DNA of 64,000 nucleotides from Isoetes taiwanensis. Taxonomy: Eukaryota; Streptophyta; Lycopodiopsida; Isoetales; Isoetaceae. Below, piece by piece: positions 58,340 to 64,000 of this stretch (its first letter is position 1; each line of letters begins with the position of its first letter). Position numbers and translations under genes: made by a program. The notes below the pieces were generated by a model. That model saw only the letters and a program-made list of their open reading frames with translations, was not told where the DNA came from and made no database searches. The stretch spans positions 2,042,171 through 2,106,170 of the forward strand of contig JAJEKV010000037.1 of assembly GCA_021234155.1 (NCBI GenBank), in the 5' to 3' direction.

Positions 58340-61080
58340 CCAAAATTAAGACATAATCCCAATTTAATTGAATGATGGTTGACCCTTGTTCAAGTCCTAG
58401 GTGACTCCGCTTGATGGAAGGGCATTTTCCTGCTTTACTCGACGAGGAGCCAAATTCATCCTTACTTTCCAGTTTTGTATTTTCTAGTGACCAATTTCTT
58501 TTTTAAGTTTTATTAGAATTTCATACTTACTTTTGCTAACTAATGCTTTCACGAAAATATCTAGAAATGCCTTCCAATCCCATTATGGATGTTATCATCC
58601 ATAAGCCTATTCTACTCGATTATATGATCGTAGCTACTCATTCTTGCTAGCAGCTCATCCACTTGTTGCCTTCTTGAAGCAGCAAAGGTAACATTCTTTT
58701 GAGTTGCTCGGGAATCTGGGCTCCTTCTCGATGTAGAGGTCGACCTTCTTCATTAGAGGCCTCCCATTCCTGGTGGTTTTGATGGCATAGTTGACAACTT
58801 GAAACCTTTTATGTCTCTTCCCAAAAGCCTGAAGGTGATAATTGGATCTGATATTGTTGTGTCAACTCCCTCAACGTCTCTCACGTCGAGTCCTTCTCTT
58901 GTTTACATCGTGTTGCGCGAAGAGTGTTGAGGATGTGGATCGCTTCACTTCTTCGAATTGCTCGGTATTTCTGCCCCTCGATCGATTACACTATGTGAGG
59001 GAGGGAATAACAAGGGAAATATATATGCAAGACATATAGCTTACACAGTTACAAATACTACTAAAGCTATTAGGTTCCCCTGGTACCTCAAGTTGCACAC
59101 ATACTCCATGGCAATGTTGTCGATGTTCCTCCTAGTGCGCTGGTGTTGAAGATCTATATCCTCCTATCTGTATGTCTGTCGGCTTGAGGTCGTAGCCGCA
59201 GTTCCGGAATATGTCGGGCCATTCATCTTTCTATTGTTGAGGACACTCGTGTCATAAGGCTGATAAGTGTTGTTGTTGCCACAGGAGGTAGAGTTGTGTC
59301 CCGAAGGTGTCGTCGTGAAAAATCTAGATGGCGCAGTGCTAATGATCTTGACATGACTGGCGTTGTCTCTCATCCTGGCATTGTGCTGGACGAGTGGTCT
59401 TCTACTCAAGGCCGCTTCCCGAGTGTTTGGAGTCGAAGCTTTGCTTGGACTCTGGTCATTTCTCCCTCCTACTTGCTCTTCCATTCGAAAACTTGACCTT
59501 GGGCTATAGCTGTGCTTCTTTATTTCATCCTTTGCCAGTTAAAGTGATGGAGACTCTCGATCTAAACGCTAAACTCCTAAAAGATGACTCTAGACTCGTG
59601 TTTCTACACTATATGTGTGAGCATTCGAGATACACAATAGGCATATACACACTTTACATTGGGATTTCCATTCATCCACTTTTCTAATTTATATATGAGG
59701 ATATGCTTAAATGTTTATGCTCCTTTAGGATTTCCCCTTCTCCTATCATGTTTGATTCTTCGGTTTTGCTGCATATTCCTCGTTCTGGTTGACTCCGGGT
59801 TTTCTTGAGGTGCTGCTATTATAGTTGACCTTCATGTCTGATCTGAGGTCATCATTCCAAGTTGCGAAGAATGTTCCACAATGTGAACCCTTGAGTGGAA
59901 AATGCTCCTCCTTAATATGTATACCTGCCATGTGGAGTGCGGTGGCCGCTTGGCGTCCCTACATGTGGTGTGTCATTGCGAGGTTGAAGATGTGAGGTGC
60001 CATTGATTGGTTGAGTAAGATCACCTGGTTGTTGCAGTCGGGCATTCGGGCATGCCTTCGAAGCTATGAGATGGTGCTCGGTAGGTAGATGGTGTCATTT
60101 TTCCACAGATTGAATTTGTGAGCGCGACTTCTGTTGCTTAGACTTTATCGTTGCGAGATGCCTCCCCAATGCCTGAAAGTGTAGTCATCTCCATTGCACA
60201 TAGCATCGCTCCTCTAGGTTGCCTTTGAGTGGACTGTGGTTGTTGGCTAGGTCGGTCCTCCATCCTTTGGATTGGGTCCACTCGAGTCTCGAACTACTTG
60301 GCTGAAGCACTGAAGTTGTCATTCCTTGGGTTTTCAGGCATTTTTGGATCTGGAGCTCTTGTTTGAACCGACTATCCTCCTTCTTGATATTTCTCCTGAT
60401 GCTAATATAGGCCTTCAAGTCGGAGATGTTCCTCCATGATCCCCTATTTTTGAAATCGATGAAAGTCGTTACCGTCTTCCTACTGGTGCAAGGGATCTAG
60501 GAGCTCGTCATGGCTGGACTTGAATGTTCTGCAATTGTCTAGCTTTGTTACACCTTTTGTTGATATTGCTTGACATCTGCTTGAGCTGCTAGGTTACGAG
60601 ATCGTGGTGGTCTTCCGTCCGGTTTCTATGCACTCTTGTGTCGCTATGAATTGTCATTTCGACGGAAGATTACGCTCTCTAACTCTAGCTCGTGATGCTA
60701 ATCTAGGCTTCCCCATTCGACATTCTCCTCAACCTGCATGTTTTTGCCTTGTTTTCTTCCATTTGGACTCGTGTGCATTGAGTCGATGAAGGGGTCGAGA
60801 TCTTCTTTCTGATGTGAGCTCGTGGATGTGGCAGCCGGGTGCTTGACAGTCCAAAAGATTCTTGATGCAGATGATTAACATATGTCTTCCATTCGATGAA
60901 GATTGCTGATAGGCCGGTGGTGCCCTTGTACTATTCGTTTCGTTGGTAGAGGTGTTTGCCATTGTGCTTCGCTCCCTTGGATCTGCCTTTTCACTCTCCT
61001 CCCTTCGTTTGTCAGTACATCGCCTATGTTTTCAATTCTTCTCCTCGTACTCCAAAGCAAACACTCGTATATATCCTAGA
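58340..61080 (-). repeat. Dispersed repeat family R, copy 3 (most complete)
   Basis: The left arm CATAATCCCAATTTAATTGA is found inverted at 38,215-38,240. 58,570-59,175 matches 17,837-18,330. Minus-strand frames after 59,164 are Ser/Thr/Asn/Gln-rich (for example GHNSTSCGNNNTYQPYDTS) and interrupted; they may be the coding part of this element. No transposase motif was recognised. The right edge is uncertain. Confidence 0.5.
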
Positions 61081-61469
61081 GTCTAAGGGTTCAGATCAAA
61101 TGACTACTTGAAGGGCTCTCCTACAACATTCTGGGCTCTATAAGCAAGTAAGATGGCTCGGGCAGTATCAGTAGAGACATACTTATATCCTTCAAGTCTA
61201 TGGACATTAGGACATGTGGTTTGGCATGAACTGAGCTTTGTTTTACAAAGCGTTCATGACGTTTGGGACATACTCTAAGATCCTAGCAAAGGTTGGTTTT
61301 GGGGGGGTTCCAATACTCTACACATGGAGTGACTTGGGCAGCTCTAGACTCTAGTTCCTTTCTTAGATATCCTGGCAATAGGAAATGTCAATGTGGCCGC
61401 TAAGTCAAATTCTATTGGAAAGACAACAAAGTTAGGTAAATGTTTACGCGTCTGGCATGAGAAGAGGTG

Positions 61470-61945
61470 ATGTACCATGCCACGTGGGCTCCAACGTGCC
61501 ACCCAGGCTCCATTTTGGGAAGATGGCTTAGACATGCCACCTAGGCTCCAACATGCCAAGGTGGCTCAAATATGCCACGTGGGCTCCAACATGCCACCTA
61601 AGCTCCAACATGCCAAGGTGGCCCAAACATGTCACCTAGGCTCCAACATGCCACCTATGCTCAAACATGCCAAGGTGGCTCAAACATGCCATGCGGGCTC
61701 CACCATGCCACCTAGGCGTTAAAATGCCAAGGTGGCTCAAACATGCCACCTAGGCTCCAACATGCCGAGGTGGCTCAAACATGCCACCTAGGCTCCAACA
61801 TGCCATGGTGGCTCAAATATGCCAAGGTGGCTCCAACATGGCACCTAGGCTCCAACATGCCAAGGTGGCTCAAACATGCCACCTAGGCTCCAACATGCGA
61901 AGGTGACTCAAACATGCCAAGGTAGCTCAAACATGCCACACAAGG
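61470..61945. repeat. Minisatellite with core AACATGCCACCTAGGCTCC
   Basis: About 25 half-units alternate between AACATGCCACCTAGGCTCC and AACATGCCAAGGTGGCTCA, giving a 38-base higher-order period. CACCTAGG/CCAAGGTGG arms are partly self-complementary. Confidence 0.95.
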
Positions 61946-61984
61946 CTGCCTCGGTAACACTTGTTGGAGAAAGGGTGGTCTTCT

Positions 61985-62620
61985 GCCCTTTGAAACTTGG
62001 TCTCCAGAATTCCCTTAGAATCATCAATATTCCATGAAGATTCTCATGGAGTCTCCAAGATCCAATAGATCCCCCAGATCTCTTAAGATTCTACAAGGAT
62101 TCCCATATATTCTATACAGATTGGTTTAGATTCTCTAAGCTTCCCTTAAGATTCTAATATTCCTCTAGATACTTTAAGATTATATGAAGAATTCTCGAGA
62201 ATCTCCTAGATTCCCTCAACATTCCATGAGATTCTACCAAGGTTCACTTAGATTCCTCAAGATCCCTTGAAGATTCAGACATTATCTGATATTCTATAAA
62301 GATTCCTTAGATTCTCGAATGTTCTATATAAATTTCACTAGCTTCTTTAGGATTCCCTTGAGATTCCCATAGATCCCCTTAGATTCCCTAAGATTCCACA
62401 AAGGGTCTCATAGATTCCCCTAGGTTCGCTAAGATTCCCATGGATCACTTATGATATCCCTACATCCTTCTAGATTTGTTGATATTCAGTCAAGGTTTCC
62501 TTACATTCCCTTAGATTTCCCATCTTTCATGAAAATTCCCCTAGGGGCCCTTGCAGTCCTTTAGATTCCCCAAATTTCATAAAGATTACCCTAGATTCTT
62601 TAAGTTATTATAAACACGGT
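61985..62620. repeat. Degenerate repeat field with core TTAGATTCCC
   Basis: Words AGATTCY, TTAGATTCCCT and AAGATTCC recur every 12-20 bases for about 640 bases without a fixed period, as in an ancient minisatellite. Confidence 0.8.
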
Positions 62621-62629
62621 TGATCGAGA

Positions 62630-64000
62630 TGGGAAACTGAGCATGTGAGTTGTTTCCAGTTTCTACATAATCCGTCGATTAGCTTGAAGGGAGCTCCACC
62701 TTCAAACCCTCGTCAGCTTGGCGCATGCCACTGTTTAAAATACTATTGAGACGATCCAAAATACTATGGCCGGTAAGTTTGATACGGTCTGACATCAGGC
62801 TTTGGCTTTAACTAAAGCAAAACGTGAAGAAAAATTGGCTATTCTAGAAGATTATCTAGGCTACTAGATCTTTAAATAAGGTCATGCTATGCAAATCTCA
62901 GTGCGAAGCTTCTATTATGGGTAAGATCTCTGGAGTTTAATTTGAAGTACAATTGAATATTAGCTTATCATTTCTCATGAGCACAAACATTTTGTGAGCA
63001 TTGACGTCTGTAAAGCTCATTTACTGCGCTGGCTTTGAGCATATGCGGTTTCGGTAGTATATCATTTTTGCACTAGATTGTTCTTGATGTTACATTGGGC
63101 ACAAATGGTCTCAAATGACACGCATTATTCGTGCAATTAGAGTGAGAAAAATATCTACAAATGCCTCATGCGTCTTGCTACGGAATGATCATTTGTTGAA
63201 ACGGAAGGTCTACAATTGCAAATGATCAAGATATGCCTTCCAGACGTGATATTGCTAGACCCTAAAAATTTTTCTTACATGTTGTTACGTTTTCTTATTA
63301 ATCATCTACCTTGTTTTTTTTTTTTCCTTCGGCCGAGATGAATGGCCCAGATGGTGATCCTGGCAGTGTCATCCTATTGGTTCTACTACTTTCCCACTTC
63401 GCCTCTGTGCAAATCCGATTAGGTATTCTGTGCTTCGCCAATCCGCTCACTCTCTGCCGCTTCACTTACTCATGCCAGTTCTCCTACTCAACAAATCCAG
63501 ACGTTAGTGCTGAGCAAATCGGTTCCTGCAATGGCGCTCAGGTTTTTTCTTGGCGCTCACGATTTCTTAGTGCTTAGCAGAGCAGGCGCTCAGATTTTAT
63601 AGGTGTTTTTTTTATGGCACTTAGGCTTTTGTAGCACTTATTCTGTTTACAGATCAAGGTGACCAAGATGCCGTTAGCATCAACAGCAAATAGAGTGGCC
63701 GATTTCCTATTCGGCCAAAAATTGGCATGCTGACGAGCCAAGGGAGGAAGCTGCAGCAGATGCACAGCTCCTGTAAGATATTATGCTGTCCATTCAGGTT
63801 ATTTATTTAGTTCTTGCTCTATGGAACAACCTTTACTTGTTACGATTCTCTGTGCAGATTATACAAAGGAGATGGCAAAGCGGCTCCTTCTATAGGGCTG
63901 GATGAAGAGAAGTGTGCAGCATGATGGATTCACATATGTAGGTTTGCAAATATGGAAAGGGTTACTTACCTTAGCATGCTGGGAAAGAAAAGCAGTGCAA
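62630..64000. other. Unassigned DNA to the window end
   Basis: No recognised gene. A TGGCGCT/TAGTGCT word recurs near 63,500-63,640. Short frames at 63,311-63,577 are not supported by any motif. Confidence 0.4.

Noticed and set aside
61477-61722. Small repetitive protein (PRLQHAKVAQTCH..)
   Set aside because: Translation of the minisatellite unit; not supported as a gene.

Overview
The window looks like nuclear DNA of a land plant, probably a seedless vascular plant such as a fern (lineage call at low confidence). The reasons are GT-AG introns, TATA boxes, a RING-H2 gene split by an intron of about 8 kb, Helitrons with captured exons, a Mutator-like element, a DUF7869-type transposase, and long simple repeats. 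No organellar, viral or bacterial gene set is present. Most of the window is transposable-element DNA in nested layers.

Layout. 0-1.6 kb is AT-rich without a gene; 1.6-3.45 kb is a polypyrimidine tract. Two exons of a RING-H2 gene lie at 4.19-4.74 and 12.74-13.01 kb. The intron between them holds a 7.7 kb A-rich insertion bounded by 11-bp direct repeats. At 17.8 kb there is a Helitron 3' end (17-bp hairpin, then CTAG), followed by one copy of a dispersed repeat.

18.7-32.0 kb carries a broken minus-strand gene encoding a ParB/Srx-like region followed by a methyltransferase-like region. A 7.41 kb Helitron (21,242-28,651) sits inside it. Removing the Helitron rejoins the interrupted reading frame exactly. 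The Helitron carries pieces of an ABCC transporter, a hAT transposase and an unknown multi-exon gene. 39-43 kb holds a second, diverged ParB-like/methyltransferase-like relic, with a HAD (FCP1/NLI-type) phosphatase relic next to it. The introns and spacers of both relics are studded with short GC-rich palindromes. The palindromes are of a different sequence class in each: GGCGC..GCGCC around the first and CGCGCC..GGCGCG around the second.

Between the two relics lie a broken DUF7869-type transposase (33.2-35.7 kb) and a cluster of four short related genes of about 60-88 codons (35.8-38.9 kb), each with its own TATA box. I do not recognise this family.

44.8 kb has a long imperfect hairpin. 45.8-47.3 kb is tandem repeat. 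A second DUF7869-type transposase begins near 48.1 kb and is split at 48,918 by a 7.8 kb Mutator-like element with 9-bp target-site duplication and imperfect terminal inverted repeats; it resumes at 56.75 kb. The rest is a dispersed repeat (58.3-61 kb), a minisatellite (61.5-61.9 kb), a degenerate repeat field (to 62.6 kb) and unrecognised DNA.

The RING-H2 gene and the four short genes are the only candidates for working protein genes. Everything else coding-like appears to be broken transposon genes or captured fragments. All homology calls are by eye.
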